Notes: generated from the letters alone by a model not told the origin. 43,884 nucleotides of DNA from an uncultured Phascolarctobacterium sp. (GCA_947589605.1 CANQBR010000011.1:1-43884); one strand, 5' to 3'. Numbered from the stretch's first letter, positions 23,336-32,705 are shown. Numbers and translations: made by a program.

Positions 23336-23968
23336 CTAAGACTTCTTTTCCAAATGCCCGGCCTTGATCTTGGGCTCGCTGCCCGCCAAAAGGCGCTCTA
23401 TATTGGCTTTGTGCCGCAGCACCACGATGAAGGCCGCAAAAAAAGCGAAGGCCAGATAAGGGGGCGGATAAGAAAAATACCACGCAGCCGCAGGAGCGGC
23501 ACAGCCGGCGATGATGCTGCCCAAAGAAACGTAGCGGGTGGCGAGCACCAAAGCCAGCCACACCGCCACCGCCACAGCGGCGGCCTTGGGCATCAAAAAG
23601 AGGAGCAGGCCCACGCCGGTGGCCACTCCCTTGCCTCCTTTCAGCCCCAAAAACGCGGAAAAATTGTGGCCCAAAAAAGCGCCGAGGGCGCACACCGCTT
23701 CTAAAACGGGAGCGGCGAACAGCCAGCGGACCGCGGCCACGGCGATGACGCCCTTGGCGATGTCGCAGAAAAGCACCAGAGCGGCAGGCAGAGGCCCAGC
23801 GGTGCGGAACACATTGGTGGTGCCGATATTGCGGCTGCCTACGCTCCTGATGTCGATGCCGTAAAGAGCCTTGCACAGCCACAGCCCGCTGGGGACGGAG
23901 CCGCACAGGTGGCCGGCGATGAAGCACAGCACGATCGCGTAGATATCGGTGTCGCAAACAGTGAGCAT
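23336..23968 (-). CDS. plsY: acyl-phosphate:glycerol-3-phosphate acyltransferase
   Basis: 210 residues, several hydrophobic membrane segments. The three PlsY motifs are visible: GSVPSGLWL near 23-31, SVGSRNIGTTNVFRT at about 42-56, and GGKGVATGVG at about 109-118. It makes lysophosphatidate from acyl-phosphate in the inner membrane. Directly follows der. AAGGAGG lies before ATG 23968. Confidence 0.94.
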   Translation of the reverse strand: MLTVCDTDIYAIVLCFIAGHLCGSVPSGLWLCKALYGIDIRSVGSRNIGTTNVFRTAGPLPAALVLFCDIAKGVIAVAAVRWLFAAPVLEAVCALGAFLGHNFSAFLGLKGGKGVATGVGLLLFLMPKAAAVAVAVWLALVLATRYVSLGSIIAGCAAPAAAWYFSYPPPYLAFAFFAAFIVVLRHKANIERLLAGSEPKIKAGHLEKKS

Positions 23969-24036
23969 GAAGACCTCCTTCGAGGCGAAAAAATATTTTC
24001 GGGGAAGGCGTGAGCCCCGAGCTTTTTACTTTGGCC

Positions 24037-25365
24037 TCACTCTTCTTCCTCTTTGCCCCGGATGATGAGGCGGATGGGGGTGCCTTCGAAGCCGAAGGCT
24101 TCCCGCAGTTTGTTCTCGATGTAGCGCTGATAGGAAAAATGCATCAGCTCCGGTTCGTTGACGAAGATGACGAAGGTGGGCGGTTTGATCTTCACCTGAG
24201 TGGCGTAGAGGATCTTCAACCGCTTCCCCTTGTCGGTAGGGGGCGGGTTGGTGGCCGCCGCATCTTCCAGCAATTGGTTCAACAGAGCAGTGGTGATGCG
24301 CTGAGAGCTTTGCTCCGCCACGTAGAAGATGAGTTCGGGCAGACGGTGCAGCCGCTGTTTGGTGAGAGCCGAAACATAGGCCACCGGAGCATATTGAGTG
24401 AAGATCAATTCTTTGCGCAAGTCTTCCGTATATCTTAAAGTAGAATTCGTGTCCTTCTCGTAGAGGTCCCACTTGTTCACCACCAAGATGAGGCCTTTGC
24501 CCGCTTCGTGGACATAACCCACGATCTTTTTGTCCTGATCGGTGACGCCCGCTGTGGCATCGATCACCGCCAGCACCACATCAGAGCGGTCCACCGCCCG
24601 CAGGGAGCGCATCACGCTGTATTTTTCGATGGGCTCGTCCACCTTGCCTTTGCGGCGCATCCCCGCCGTATCGATGAAAAGGTAGTGCCGGCCGTTTTTC
24701 ACCACCGGCGTATCGATGGCGTCCCGGGTGGTGCCGGCCACATCGCTGACGATAGAGCGCTCCTGCCCCACCAAAGCGTTGAAGATGGACGACTTGCCCA
24801 CGTTGGGCCGGCCGATGAGGGCCACCTTGATCTCGTCCTCGTCTTCTGCAAGGTCTTCATCATTTTCCGGCGGGAATTCGGCCGTCACCGCTTCCAAAAG
24901 CTCCCCCAGCCCCAGCCGATTGGCTGCGGACACTGCCAAAGGCTCGCCGATGCCCAAATTGTAAAAGTCCCACACGTTCAGTTCCTGCTTGGGGGAATCT
25001 ACTTTATTCACGCAGAGGACGATGGGCTTTTTCGACTGCCGCAGCAGTTTGGCCACTTCTGCGTCTTCTTCGCTGATGCCGCTGCGGGCGTCGCACACGA
25101 AGAGGATCACGTCGGCTTCGGCGATGGCGATCTTGGCCTGCTGGCGGATGTTGACGGCGATGGTGTCGCTGTTCATGATCTCGATGCCGCCGGTATCCAC
25201 CACCATGAATTCCCTGTCCAGCCATTGGGCGGCGGCGTAGAGCCGATCCCTGGTGACGCCGGGGGTATCTTCTACGATGGAGATGCGGCTGTTGGCGAAA
25301 ATATTGAAAAGAGTGGACTTGCCTACGTTGGGCCGGCCCACGATGGCCACGATGGGTCTGGTCAT
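24037..25365 (-). CDS. der: ribosome biogenesis GTPase Der
   Basis: 442 residues with two GTPase domains in tandem: GRPNVGKST at 10-18 with DTGG 57-60 and NKVD 120-123, then GRPNVGKSS at 185-193 with DTAGM and NKWD. A C-terminal KH-like domain follows. Der (EngA) is needed for 50S assembly. AGGAGG precedes ATG 25365. Confidence 0.96.
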   Translation of the reverse strand: MTRPIVAIVGRPNVGKSTLFNIFANSRISIVEDTPGVTRDRLYAAAQWLDREFMVVDTGGIEIMNSDTIAVNIRQQAKIAIAEADVILFVCDARSGISEEDAEVAKLLRQSKKPIVLCVNKVDSPKQELNVWDFYNLGIGEPLAVSAANRLGLGELLEAVTAEFPPENDEDLAEDEDEIKVALIGRPNVGKSSIFNALVGQERSIVSDVAGTTRDAIDTPVVKNGRHYLFIDTAGMRRKGKVDEPIEKYSVMRSLRAVDRSDVVLAVIDATAGVTDQDKKIVGYVHEAGKGLILVVNKWDLYEKDTNSTLRYTEDLRKELIFTQYAPVAYVSALTKQRLHRLPELIFYVAEQSSQRITTALLNQLLEDAAATNPPPTDKGKRLKILYATQVKIKPPTFVIFVNEPELMHFSYQRYIENKLREAFGFEGTPIRLIIRGKEEEE

Positions 25366-25381
25366 AAGGTCTGACCTCCTG

Positions 25382-25891
25382 TCAGTGATCGATGCCGTTG
25401 CGGCTGTCGGCGCCTTTGTGGAAGTAGTGCTTCACTTCTTCCATGTCGGTCACAAGATCGGCGATCTTTATAAGTTCCGGGGGAGCATAGCGGCCGGTCA
25501 AGACCAGCTCGCACTTCTTTTTGTTTTCTCTCAAAAAAGAGCACACTTCCTCCGTCGGCAAGAGCCCGGCGTAGAGGACGATGTTGAGCTCGTCCAAAAT
25601 AACGATGTCTGCCTCGCCTTTAACGATCGCTTCTTGGGCCTGCCGCCAGCCTTCGAGGCAGAGGCGAAGATCTTCCGGGTCGGGCTTTTTAAAATCCACG
25701 AAGCAGTCGCGCCCCACTTGTTTGATCTCAAAGCCGGGCAAAAAAGCCGCAGCCCGCACTTCACCGTAGTCGGGGTCGTCTTTCAAAAAAGAAAACATCA
25801 CGGTCTTGAGGCCGTGGCCCGCCGCTCTGAAGGCCAGCCCCAGAGCCGCCGTGGTCTTGCCTTTGCCGTTGCCTGTGTATACCTGGAGCAT
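25382..25891 (-). CDS. cobO: corrinoid (cob(I)alamin) adenosyltransferase, CobO/BtuR type
   Basis: 169 residues. P-loop TGNGKGKTTAALG at 6-18 and the ILDELN and LTGR segments typical of CobA/CobO/BtuR enzymes, which adenosylate cobalamin or its precursors. ATG 25891 lies one base after the stop of the DUF512 gene, so they are co-transcribed. No other cobalamin genes are present here. Confidence 0.9.
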   Translation of the reverse strand: MLQVYTGNGKGKTTAALGLAFRAAGHGLKTVMFSFLKDDPDYGEVRAAAFLPGFEIKQVGRDCFVDFKKPDPEDLRLCLEGWRQAQEAIVKGEADIVILDELNIVLYAGLLPTEEVCSFLRENKKKCELVLTGRYAPPELIKIADLVTDMEEVKHYFHKGADSRNGIDH

Positions 25892-25892
25892 C

Positions 25893-27203
25893 TCAGCCCT
25901 CCGTCAAAAGTTCGTAGAGTTGCCCGCCGCTCTTCACCGTATGCACGGAGAGCCCGCAGGCGGCGCAGCTTTCTTTGAAGGCCGCAAAAGTCATATCGTC
26001 CAAAAAGAGCCCGTCGTCGTTCAGCACCTGAGCCGGCAAGAGCAGCCTTTTTTCGGGGATATCCTGCGCGGCTTGCAAAATATCTCTTCCCGTCAAGAGG
26101 CCGCTGACGGTGACGCCCCCGCCGAAAAATTCATTTTTTACGCTGAGCAGGCGATGCTTGCTGCCCGTTTTGCCGTTGATCTTTTTCACCAAAGGCGCCA
26201 GCACCGGCCGGGCCAGCTCGCCGCACACCACCGCAGCGGGAGAGGCTGCGCTCCTTTCTCTTTTGCTTTTGTCGGCCCCCTCGGCCTCGCGCCATTCTTC
26301 TATAAAGAGGCGGCTGCTGCCTATGCCGTTCGCCAATTGAGGATAACCGTCGTAACTTTCTGCTCGGGGCAGGGGCTTTTGAGCCATAAGATAAAATTCG
26401 TCGCCCAAATAGACGAAGGTGCGGCCCGCGTGAAGGCGGCACTTTCTCTGCCACTTGCTCACTTCGGCGATGAGGGCGGCGGCGGAAGCTTTATCGAAAC
26501 TTTTTAAAGGCGAAAGCTCTCCTCTGTGCCCCGTCAGCCCCACCGGCACCACGGCCATGTCGGCCACGCCGGGCCGTAGAGCGTACAGGTCTTCGAAAGT
26601 GCGGCGCAAGATCTCGCCGTCGTTGATGCCCGGGCAGCACACCACCTGGGTGTGGACGGTGACCCCCGCCGCCAGCAATCTGCCCAATTCTTCCATGAGC
26701 GCCCCGCCCCTGGGGCAGCCTAAAAGAGCGGCCCGCACCGTTGGGTCGGTGGCGTGCACCGACACATAAAGAGGCGAAAGATGTTCTGTTGCGATGCGGC
26801 GATGATCGGCGGGGCCCAGGTTGGTGAGGGTGATGAAGTTGCCGTAGAGGAAGCTCAGCCGGTAATCGTCGTCCCGCACGTAGAGGCTGGGGCGCAGCCC
26901 CCGGGGCAGCTGCTCTACGAAACAAAAACGGCAGCGGTTGGCGCAGGTGCGCACTCCGTCGAACACGGCGGAAGAAAAGACCAGGCCCAGGTCTTCGTCT
27001 GCTTCTTTGGCGATCTGCACCCTGCGGGTGCGGGCGTAGTTGCCGGCTAAGGTGAGCTCTGCCTCTTCTTCGGCTGCGGCGAAGCTCAGGTCGATGATGT
27101 CCCGCATGGGGACGCCGTTCACTGCCAGCAGCCGCTCGCCTGCCTGTATGCCGGCCGCCGCGGCCGGGCTGCCCGGCTTCACCTTGCAGATATAGCCTTC
27201 CAA
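25893..27203 (-). CDS. DUF512 protein: PDZ plus radical SAM-like
   Basis: About 436 residues. N-terminal PDZ-like domain (VKPGSPAAAAGIQAGERLL) followed by a radical SAM-like core with CANRCRFCFVEQLPRG and FLYGNFITLTNL, then a C-terminal DUF512 part. This architecture is conserved in Firmicutes and cyanobacteria, often next to der, but its reaction is unknown. Start uncertain: TTG 27203 has GGGGAG eight bases upstream and gives the family's usual N-terminus. GTG 27212 touches that ribosome site. Confidence 0.9.
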   Translation of the reverse strand: MEGYICKVKPGSPAAAAGIQAGERLLAVNGVPMRDIIDLSFAAAEEEAELTLAGNYARTRRVQIAKEADEDLGLVFSSAVFDGVRTCANRCRFCFVEQLPRGLRPSLYVRDDDYRLSFLYGNFITLTNLGPADHRRIATEHLSPLYVSVHATDPTVRAALLGCPRGGALMEELGRLLAAGVTVHTQVVCCPGINDGEILRRTFEDLYALRPGVADMAVVPVGLTGHRGELSPLKSFDKASAAALIAEVSKWQRKCRLHAGRTFVYLGDEFYLMAQKPLPRAESYDGYPQLANGIGSSRLFIEEWREAEGADKSKRERSAASPAAVVCGELARPVLAPLVKKINGKTGSKHRLLSVKNEFFGGGVTVSGLLTGRDILQAAQDIPEKRLLLPAQVLNDDGLFLDDMTFAAFKESCAACGLSVHTVKSGGQLYELLTEG

Positions 27204-27290
27204 AACTTTCACTCCCCGCGGCGCGCCTTCTTGGAAGAACCGCTGTCTCTCGTTTTTGCGGCGCCGCTTTTTCCGTCGATATAATTTTTA

Positions 27291-27300
27291 ATTATAACAT
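27291..27300 (-). promoter_or_regulatory. -10 element upstream of the DUF512-plsY operon
   Basis: Minus strand TATAAT (27291-27296) in TGTTATAAT, an extended -10. No convincing -35. Confidence 0.45.
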
Positions 27301-27409
27301 ATGGCCCGTGAGAATAAAAGAAAAATCGCTCTCCCCCTCGAGGCCGGCCCTTTTTTGCAGCAGCTCCGCTCAAAAATTTTTTTCTGTTTTTTCGTAAGGC
27401 CGAGGCCCG

Positions 27410-27570
27410 GGGCTTTTGCTTTTTCTTTTTCGGCAAGAGCGGCGGCTTTTTGCTTCATCCTTTTGAGCGTGAACTTTTCTTTTTTTACACGAGGAGCGTG
27501 ACTTTTGACTTGACTTTTTCGGCGCGGGGAGCGTGACTTTTAATTTTCTTTTTTACAGGGGGAGCTTCCT
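27410..27570. repeat. T-rich intergenic array with GGAGCGTGACTTTT units
   Basis: Three imperfect units begin with GAGCGTGA(A)CTTTT and end in T tracts (about 27466, 27496 and 27528). They are flanked by further CTTTTTC stretches. Noncoding in all frames by eye; same style as 120-300 and 40380-40620. Confidence 0.5.
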
Positions 27571-27610
27571 TGCGGTTGCCATTAGGCCCTATGTCCATAT
27601 CTTCATAGGT

Positions 27611-27620
27611 GTGCTACAAT
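27611..27620 (+). promoter_or_regulatory. extended -10 upstream of LysR gene
   Basis: TGTGCTACAAT on the plus strand (TACAAT at 27615-27620), about 75 bases before the LysR start. The -35 is weak. Confidence 0.45.
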
Positions 27621-27693
27621 AAGGAAAGAAGAGAGGCGCTTGCTGCGGCGGCAAACTGCCGCCGGCGGAGGCTATGTGAAGAGGAGGCTCTGT

Positions 27694-28590
27694 ATGGAAC
27701 TGCGTCAATTGGAATATTTTACCGCGGTAAATAAATTCAAGAATTATACCAAAGCAGCCGAATATCTTCACGTATCTCAGCCCACAGTCAGCATCGCCGT
27801 CCAAAAGTTAGAAGAAGAACTGGGCGTTCAGCTTTTGGAGAGAGATAATAAAAATATCGCCCTCACGGCCCCGGGCCGGGTCTTCCTTCAAGAGGCCGAA
27901 AAAATTTTAACAGCCGCAGAGCGGCTGTTAAAGATCATGGACGACTTAAGGCCGAGTGCAAAAAAACACCTGAAAGTGGCCTTCCCCTCCACCATCGGTT
28001 CTTGGTTGTGGAAAGAATTGCTGTACCGGTTCCCGGCGGCGCACCCGGATATCGAACCGGAGATCGAAGAGCACGGTACGGCAGAGATCATCCGGCTGCT
28101 GAAGGCGCAGGAGATCGAGATCGGCTACGGTGTCATCGGCCTGGCCGACGACGAAGAGATCGAGCATGAAGTCATCCGCCGCGGCCGGATGAAGCTGATC
28201 GTTCCGGCAGCTCATCCCTTCGCCTCTCTTGCTGCCGTGCCCATCGAAAAGCTGGCCGGGCAGCAGCTCATCATGTACGCTAAAGGGACCACCTATACGG
28301 AAAAACTTCTGCTGAGTAAATTGGCAGAGAAGAAGATCGCGCCGAAGTTGCTCTATGTGAGGGAGCAGTCGTCGGTCTTCGACATGGTGGCTCAAGAGTG
28401 CGGCTTGGCGGCTGTCTTGGACGACAGAGTCAGCGCCATTAGGGACAATCCCCGTCTCGTGTCCTTGCCTTTTGCCGACCCGATCGTATTCGATACGGGC
28501 CTCATCTGGAGCAAAAATAAGTTTCTGTCTGCCGCCGCAAGAAAGTTCAAAGATTTCATCATCTCCTGCAAGGAGCAAGATCGAAAATAG
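27694..28590 (+). CDS. LysR-family regulator (parent of the 38.6-kb fragment)
   Basis: 298 residues with an N-terminal winged helix-turn-helix (LRQLEYFTAVNKFKNYTKAA, then QPTVSIAVQKLEEELGVQLLER) and a substrate-binding domain from about 90. GAGGAGG precedes ATG 27694. A strong terminator follows. Residues about 21-68 and the 3' flank recur in deleted form at 38563-38784. This suggests the gene originally stood directly upstream of the lyase gene now at 38917, which it may have controlled. The effector is unknown. Confidence 0.9.
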   Translation: MELRQLEYFTAVNKFKNYTKAAEYLHVSQPTVSIAVQKLEEELGVQLLERDNKNIALTAPGRVFLQEAEKILTAAERLLKIMDDLRPSAKKHLKVAFPSTIGSWLWKELLYRFPAAHPDIEPEIEEHGTAEIIRLLKAQEIEIGYGVIGLADDEEIEHEVIRRGRMKLIVPAAHPFASLAAVPIEKLAGQQLIMYAKGTTYTEKLLLSKLAEKKIAPKLLYVREQSSVFDMVAQECGLAAVLDDRVSAIRDNPRLVSLPFADPIVFDTGLIWSKNKFLSAAARKFKDFIISCKEQDRK

Positions 28591-28609
28591 ACGGGCTCAT
28601 CATTTTAAA

Positions 28610-28651
28610 CTGCCGCAAGAGGGCTGCCGCTCTTTTCGCGGCGGTTTTTTT
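28610..28651 (+). terminator. terminator after LysR gene
   Basis: Outer stem CTGCCGC / GCGGCGG around an inner AAGAG / CTCTT hairpin, followed by seven T. The same structure is copied at 38702-38740. Confidence 0.85.
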
Positions 28652-28692
28652 CTGCCGAAACTGCTCTCGGCAAAATTTCTTCATAGTTTTCT

Positions 28693-28967
28693 GTAAATTG
28701 CAAGAACAAGTTGGACACCCCGCAGTAGAAATCTTGATCACAAAAACCTTGGTCATGGATGTACTCTGTAGAGTCATCCATGAGCGAGGCTGCCGCAGCC
28801 ATCAGATCGCGTAAATGGCGTCCGGAAATTCGTCGAACATCTCTTCCGGCGTGCGGTATCCCAACTTTTTTCGCGGCCTGCCGTTCAGCAGCTCTGCTGC
28901 GATCAGGATATCCTCTTTGGTGTAGGCTTCCGGAGAGGCTCCCTTTGGCATTATCCGCTCTATTCAC
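28693..28967 (-). mobile_element. IS30-family remnant (right end)
   Basis: Contains the last part of an IS30-type transposase (see 28802-28966) and, about 110 bases beyond its stop, a GTCCAACTTG...CAATTTACA segment that resembles an IS30-type end. Just outside, the sequence returns to the LysR 3' flank that is also present at 38.77 kb. The left part of the element is lost. A hairpin ATGGATG..CATCCAT enclosing ACTCT / AGAGT lies at 28755-28781 between the transposase stop and the end. Confidence 0.65.
28802..28966 (-). pseudogene. IS30 transposase C-terminal fragment
   Basis: About 52 codons open from an upstream TGA, reading ...MPKGASPEAYTKEDI then ELLNGRPRKKLGYRTPEEMF and ending in a TGA. 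The LNxRPRKxLGYxTPxE motif is diagnostic for the C-terminus of IS30 transposases. There is no start codon context and the DDE core is missing, so it cannot be active. Confidence 0.82.
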
Positions 28968-29047
28968 ACCATTGAGTTCTTACTCATACCATTCTCTTTA
29001 TTATATCCACGCACCGAATTCTTGTTTCATATGTAAGCTGTTAAATC

Positions 29048-30262
29048 TTACTTCCGGTTCAGATGCACAGTTTCTTTCATTGCAACAGAACAGGCCAAGT
29101 CGCCTAACACGTTACAGCAGGTGGCCCCCATATCGCAGAGGGTATTGACGCTGATGTAAACACCCATAATTCCTGGCGGCAACCCGGCAATGGCAGCCAG
29201 CGCTGCGAAAGAGGCGATAGCGCCGCCTGGGACGCCGGGCGTGCCGATGCTGAGCAATGTATTGCTCAGCAGGACAACAGCCAACATGCCGAAGCTGATT
29301 TTCACACCACAGGCGTTGGCAAAGAACACGATCATGAAAGACATAACGATAGACACAGCATCCATGTTGATGGTTGCCCCCAAGGGTAGGGCCAGTGCGG
29401 AGATTTCATTGGGGACATTAAGCTCGTCGGCACATCGCTTGCTGATGGGCAAGGTGGCCGAGCTGGAGCAGGTGCCAAAGGCGTTCAGTGCCGCAGGCAT
29501 CACCTTTAGAAAGAACTGCCGAACGTCGCACTTACCAATTAGTTTCACTAAGCCGCCGTAGATAAGGAGAGTATAGAGGAACATGGTCACATACAAGGCT
29601 ACCAATACCCCGCCCAACGCTAAGATAGTATCCGTACCATTGGCATAGATGACGGAAGCAATTGAACAAAAGATACCGACGGGCGTAAAGTACATCACAA
29701 TACTGATAATCTTGATGGAGATGTCATTTACTGCCTCAGCTACCCTCACAAAGGGTTCTGCTTTTTCCTTCAGGGCAAGGCAGGTGATCCCAATGATGAT
29801 AGCAAAGACCAGAACCTGAAGCATATTCCCGCCGGCGAAAGCCGCTATGGGATTTGCCGGTATCAGGTTTTGAATTGTATCCAAAAGGTTTGTAAAGCGA
29901 GTGGCTTCTACGCCGCCCTCCGCCATTTCGATCGTGACACCGGTGCCCAGGCTCAGAGCCCGGGGCAGAAAAAGCCCCAGCAGACTGGCCAGCATGGTGG
30001 TCGAAATATAATAAGTAACAGTCTGCACCCCTACGCGACCGGTAGCGGAAACGCTACCGATGTCCTTGATGCCAACGATCAGGGAGCAGAATACCAACGG
30101 GAAGATCATCATTTGGAGCGCATTCATATAGATCCCACTGAAAAGCTGTATGACAGGCAGTAAAAACTCATACCTGCCGGGCATGAAAAGACCGAACAGT
30201 ACGCCTAAGATGAGTCCTGAAAGGATATACAAAGTAATATTAAGGTTGAGTTTCTTTTTCAA
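29048..30262 (-). CDS. dicarboxylate/amino acid:cation symporter (DAACS)
   Basis: 404 residues of the SDF family, with about eight membrane segments and two re-entrant loops. The serine-rich loop CSSSATLP and the motif LGATINMD of the transport site are present. Family members take up glutamate, C4-dicarboxylates, serine or, in the TcyP branch, cystine. Because it ends an operon under the sulfur-type palindrome at 33753, cystine uptake is a reasonable guess. TTG 30262 is chosen because AGGAGG lies six bases upstream; the ATG at 30292 would place the ribosome site inside the gene. Confidence 0.88.
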   Translation of the reverse strand: MKKKLNLNITLYILSGLILGVLFGLFMPGRYEFLLPVIQLFSGIYMNALQMMIFPLVFCSLIVGIKDIGSVSATGRVGVQTVTYYISTTMLASLLGLFLPRALSLGTGVTIEMAEGGVEATRFTNLLDTIQNLIPANPIAAFAGGNMLQVLVFAIIIGITCLALKEKAEPFVRVAEAVNDISIKIISIVMYFTPVGIFCSIASVIYANGTDTILALGGVLVALYVTMFLYTLLIYGGLVKLIGKCDVRQFFLKVMPAALNAFGTCSSSATLPISKRCADELNVPNEISALALPLGATINMDAVSIVMSFMIVFFANACGVKISFGMLAVVLLSNTLLSIGTPGVPGGAIASFAALAAIAGLPPGIMGVYISVNTLCDMGATCCNVLGDLACSVAMKETVHLNRK

Positions 30263-30295
30263 AGAGAACCCTCCTTCATCTGAAAATGTCATATT

Positions 30296-31120
30296 TTACA
30301 CCGCGATGCGCTTAGATTCTTTCAGTGTTTCATTCATGCTGCCGGTGCGGTAACCCAGCAAGTCGAGGGTGACATAGGTAAAGCCGAAGGACTGAAACTG
30401 TCGGTAGACTTTTTCACGCACGTTCAGCAGCATTTCAAATTCCTCCGGCTGAATTTCGATTCGCGCAATCATTCCATGAATCCGCACCCGAACCTGATGA
30501 AATCCCGAATCCAGCAAAAGCTGTTCCGCCCTGTCCACCATTGACAGCTTTTCTTCGCTGATCGTCTCGCCGTAAACAAAGCGGGAGAACAGGCAGGCAA
30601 AGGACTGTTTGTTCCAGGTAGGAAGACCCAGCTTTTTCGACAGTTTGCGGATTTCTGTTTTCGTCAGTTCAGCTTCCCGCAACGGACTTTTTATTCCCAA
30701 CTCTTTGACAGCGGTCAGACCCGGACGGTAGTCTCCGTTGTCGTCCATGTTGGAGCCTTCCGCTACTGCGTTAATTCCGTTTTGCTTTGCGATCTCCCAT
30801 ATTTTTTCAAACAGTTCATGTTTGCAAAGATAACAACGGTTTTTAGGATTTTGGCGAAATCCCTCTATGTCCAACTCCTCCGACCGGCAGACGAAATGGG
30901 TGATCCCGTGGGATGCGCAGAAGGCTTTCGCCTCGTCAAGCTCCCGTTTGGGGAACGAGCAGGACTGAGCCGTCACGGCAATCGCACGGTCTCCCAGCAC
31001 CTGATGGGCAGTGTAGAGCAAGAATGTTGAATCCACGCCACCGGAAAAAGCAACGGCGACGCTGCCAAGAGAGCGCAGATCGTTTTGTAAGTTTTGATAT
31101 TTTTCTGATAATTCCACCAT
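30296..31120 (-). CDS. larE: ATP-dependent sacrificial sulfur transferase LarE
   Basis: 274 residues of the PP-loop family. ATP motif AFSGGVDSTFL at 24-34, a CYLC pair at 96-99 and C176 in SFACLFSRF. C176 coincides with the numbering of the sacrificial cysteine of Lactobacillus LarE, which donates its sulfur to the nickel-pincer cofactor of lactate racemase. larB, larC and larA are not in the window, so a different acceptor is possible. It lies in a row with mnmA, another PP-loop sulfur enzyme. Confidence 0.88.
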   Translation of the reverse strand: MVELSEKYQNLQNDLRSLGSVAVAFSGGVDSTFLLYTAHQVLGDRAIAVTAQSCSFPKRELDEAKAFCASHGITHFVCRSEELDIEGFRQNPKNRCYLCKHELFEKIWEIAKQNGINAVAEGSNMDDNGDYRPGLTAVKELGIKSPLREAELTKTEIRKLSKKLGLPTWNKQSFACLFSRFVYGETISEEKLSMVDRAEQLLLDSGFHQVRVRIHGMIARIEIQPEEFEMLLNVREKVYRQFQSFGFTYVTLDLLGYRTGSMNETLKESKRIAV

Positions 31121-31134
31121 ATGTACCTCACGAT

Positions 31135-31549
31135 CTACAACAGATCTGTGTGTACCATTTCGAGAAAATACCGCTGTACACGCATATCATCGTAAAGCTC
31201 CGGGTGAAACGCCGTGACAAGTCGGTTCCCTTGTCTTGCCGCTACAATGCGTTCATCCACCGCGGAAAGAACTTGAACCTCTGCACCGACGCTTGTTATA
31301 TATGGCGCACGGATAAGGGTCAGGGGTAGTTTTCCGATTCCGACAAACTTAGCTTCAGCGGGATCGCTCATGCAGGAAACGCCGCTGCGGCACGGATGTC
31401 GGCTGGAATGCGCTCCGGCGCCATGACTGCGCAGGCGCCGGCTTCTTCCGCTATTTTGCCTGCTCGGGGGCGGTAACGTCCATGATGACGCCGCCTTTGA
31501 GCATCTGCGCTAAATTCTTGTTGAGTTCAAATCTGTTCTGTTCCATCAT
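31135..31549 (-). pseudogene. pdxS-pdxT deletion remnant
   Basis: The first part, from ATG 31549, encodes the PdxS N-terminus ([19 protein letters not shown]), then breaks at CAGGCAAAATAG, where one A appears lost. The shifted frame continues [21 protein letters not shown] and needs a second one-base correction to reach MSDP. There it joins directly to the PdxT C-terminus ([27 protein letters not shown]). The rest of pdxS and most of pdxT are gone. The ancestral pair made pyridoxal phosphate from glutamine, ribose phosphate and a triose phosphate. It sits cleanly between mnmA and larE. Confidence 0.88.
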
Positions 31550-31562
31550 TTCTTATTCCTTT

Positions 31563-32648
31563 TTATTGAATCGTTCCGCCGCCGACCACTGTGTCGCAGT
31601 CATACAAAACGACCGCCTGCCCCTTGGTAATGGCTCTCTGTGGTTCGTCAAAACGGATCTTCAGCGTATTTTCATCAATCTGCAAAGCGGTTGCCCACTG
31701 TTCAGGCTGACGGTAACGAATTTTGGCTTTGAGCCGCATGGGACGTTCGATAGCCGGAACGGAAATCAAGTTGATGTCCGTTGCGGTGAGTTCCCGCTCA
31801 TATAGTTTTGCGTTTTCTCCCAATGTAACGGTATTCTCAATAGGATCGACCCGCAGCACATACAGGGGAGCGGCGGAGGAAATGCCGAGGCCCTTACGCT
31901 GTCCGATGGTATAGCGGATGATACCGCTGTGACGACCGAGAACATTTCCGTCCGTATCGATAAAATTTCCGGGCGGGTAGTCGTGTCCGGTGTACCCCTC
32001 AATAAACTCGTCATACCGTCCGCTTTGTACAAAGCAGATATCCTGACTGTCGTGCTTCCGAGCGTTGACAAAACCCTGCTTTTCGGCGATCTCCCGTACC
32101 TGCGCTTTTTGAAGGTTTCCAAGCGGAAACAGGGTGTGCGCAAGCTGATCCTGCGTCATGGCGTACAGCACATAGCTTTGGTCTTTTCCGGAATCGACTG
32201 CCTTTTTAAGAAGATACTGCCCGGTAGCGACGTCTCGTTCGATCCGTGCATAATGTCCGGTCACCACGTAATCATAACCCAGTTCCTTTGCACGGCGGTA
32301 CAACTTATCAAATTTCAGATACCGATTGCAGTCAATACAGGGGTTGGGCGTCGCTCCGTTTTCGTAGGCGGCCACAAAGCGATCCATCACCTTTTCTTTG
32401 AACGATTCGGAAAAGTTGAAAACATAATAAGGAATGTTCAAAGCATAGGCAACGCTTCTTGCGTCCTCGACGTCCTCCAAAGAACAGCAGGTGTGTTCCC
32501 GGGGAATTCCGACGTCTTCATTACGGAACAGCTTCATAGTCGCTCCGATACAGGTAAAGCCCTGTTCTTTCATCAGATATGCTGCAACGCTGGAATCTAC
32601 GCCGCCGCTCATGGCAATAATAGCTTTCTTACTATCAACAAACATCAT
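31563..32648 (-). CDS. mnmA: tRNA 2-thiouridylase MnmA
   Basis: 361 residues. PP-loop SGGVDS at 14-19, catalytic C104 (PNPCIDC) and persulfide C205 (SQDICFV), plus the GHYARI and TIGQRKGLG signatures. It adds sulfur to U34 of tRNA-Lys, -Glu and -Gln. Full length and intact. Located in the sulfur-controlled operon; whether the cell has a second mnmA elsewhere cannot be seen. Confidence 0.94.
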   Translation of the reverse strand: MMFVDSKKAIIAMSGGVDSSVAAYLMKEQGFTCIGATMKLFRNEDVGIPREHTCCSLEDVEDARSVAYALNIPYYVFNFSESFKEKVMDRFVAAYENGATPNPCIDCNRYLKFDKLYRRAKELGYDYVVTGHYARIERDVATGQYLLKKAVDSGKDQSYVLYAMTQDQLAHTLFPLGNLQKAQVREIAEKQGFVNARKHDSQDICFVQSGRYDEFIEGYTGHDYPPGNFIDTDGNVLGRHSGIIRYTIGQRKGLGISSAAPLYVLRVDPIENTVTLGENAKLYERELTATDINLISVPAIERPMRLKAKIRYRQPEQWATALQIDENTLKIRFDEPQRAITKGQAVVLYDCDTVVGGGTIQ

Positions 32649-32705
32649 TACTTCCTATAATATTGCTGAGATCGTCCTGTACTTTTTTCGCCACATCCGG
32701 CTCGT

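Noticed and set aside
28605-28967. Minus-strand open frame of 120 codons beside the LysR gene
   Set aside because: It runs in a different frame through the IS30 remnant and the LysR terminator; the true signal there is the transposase fragment.
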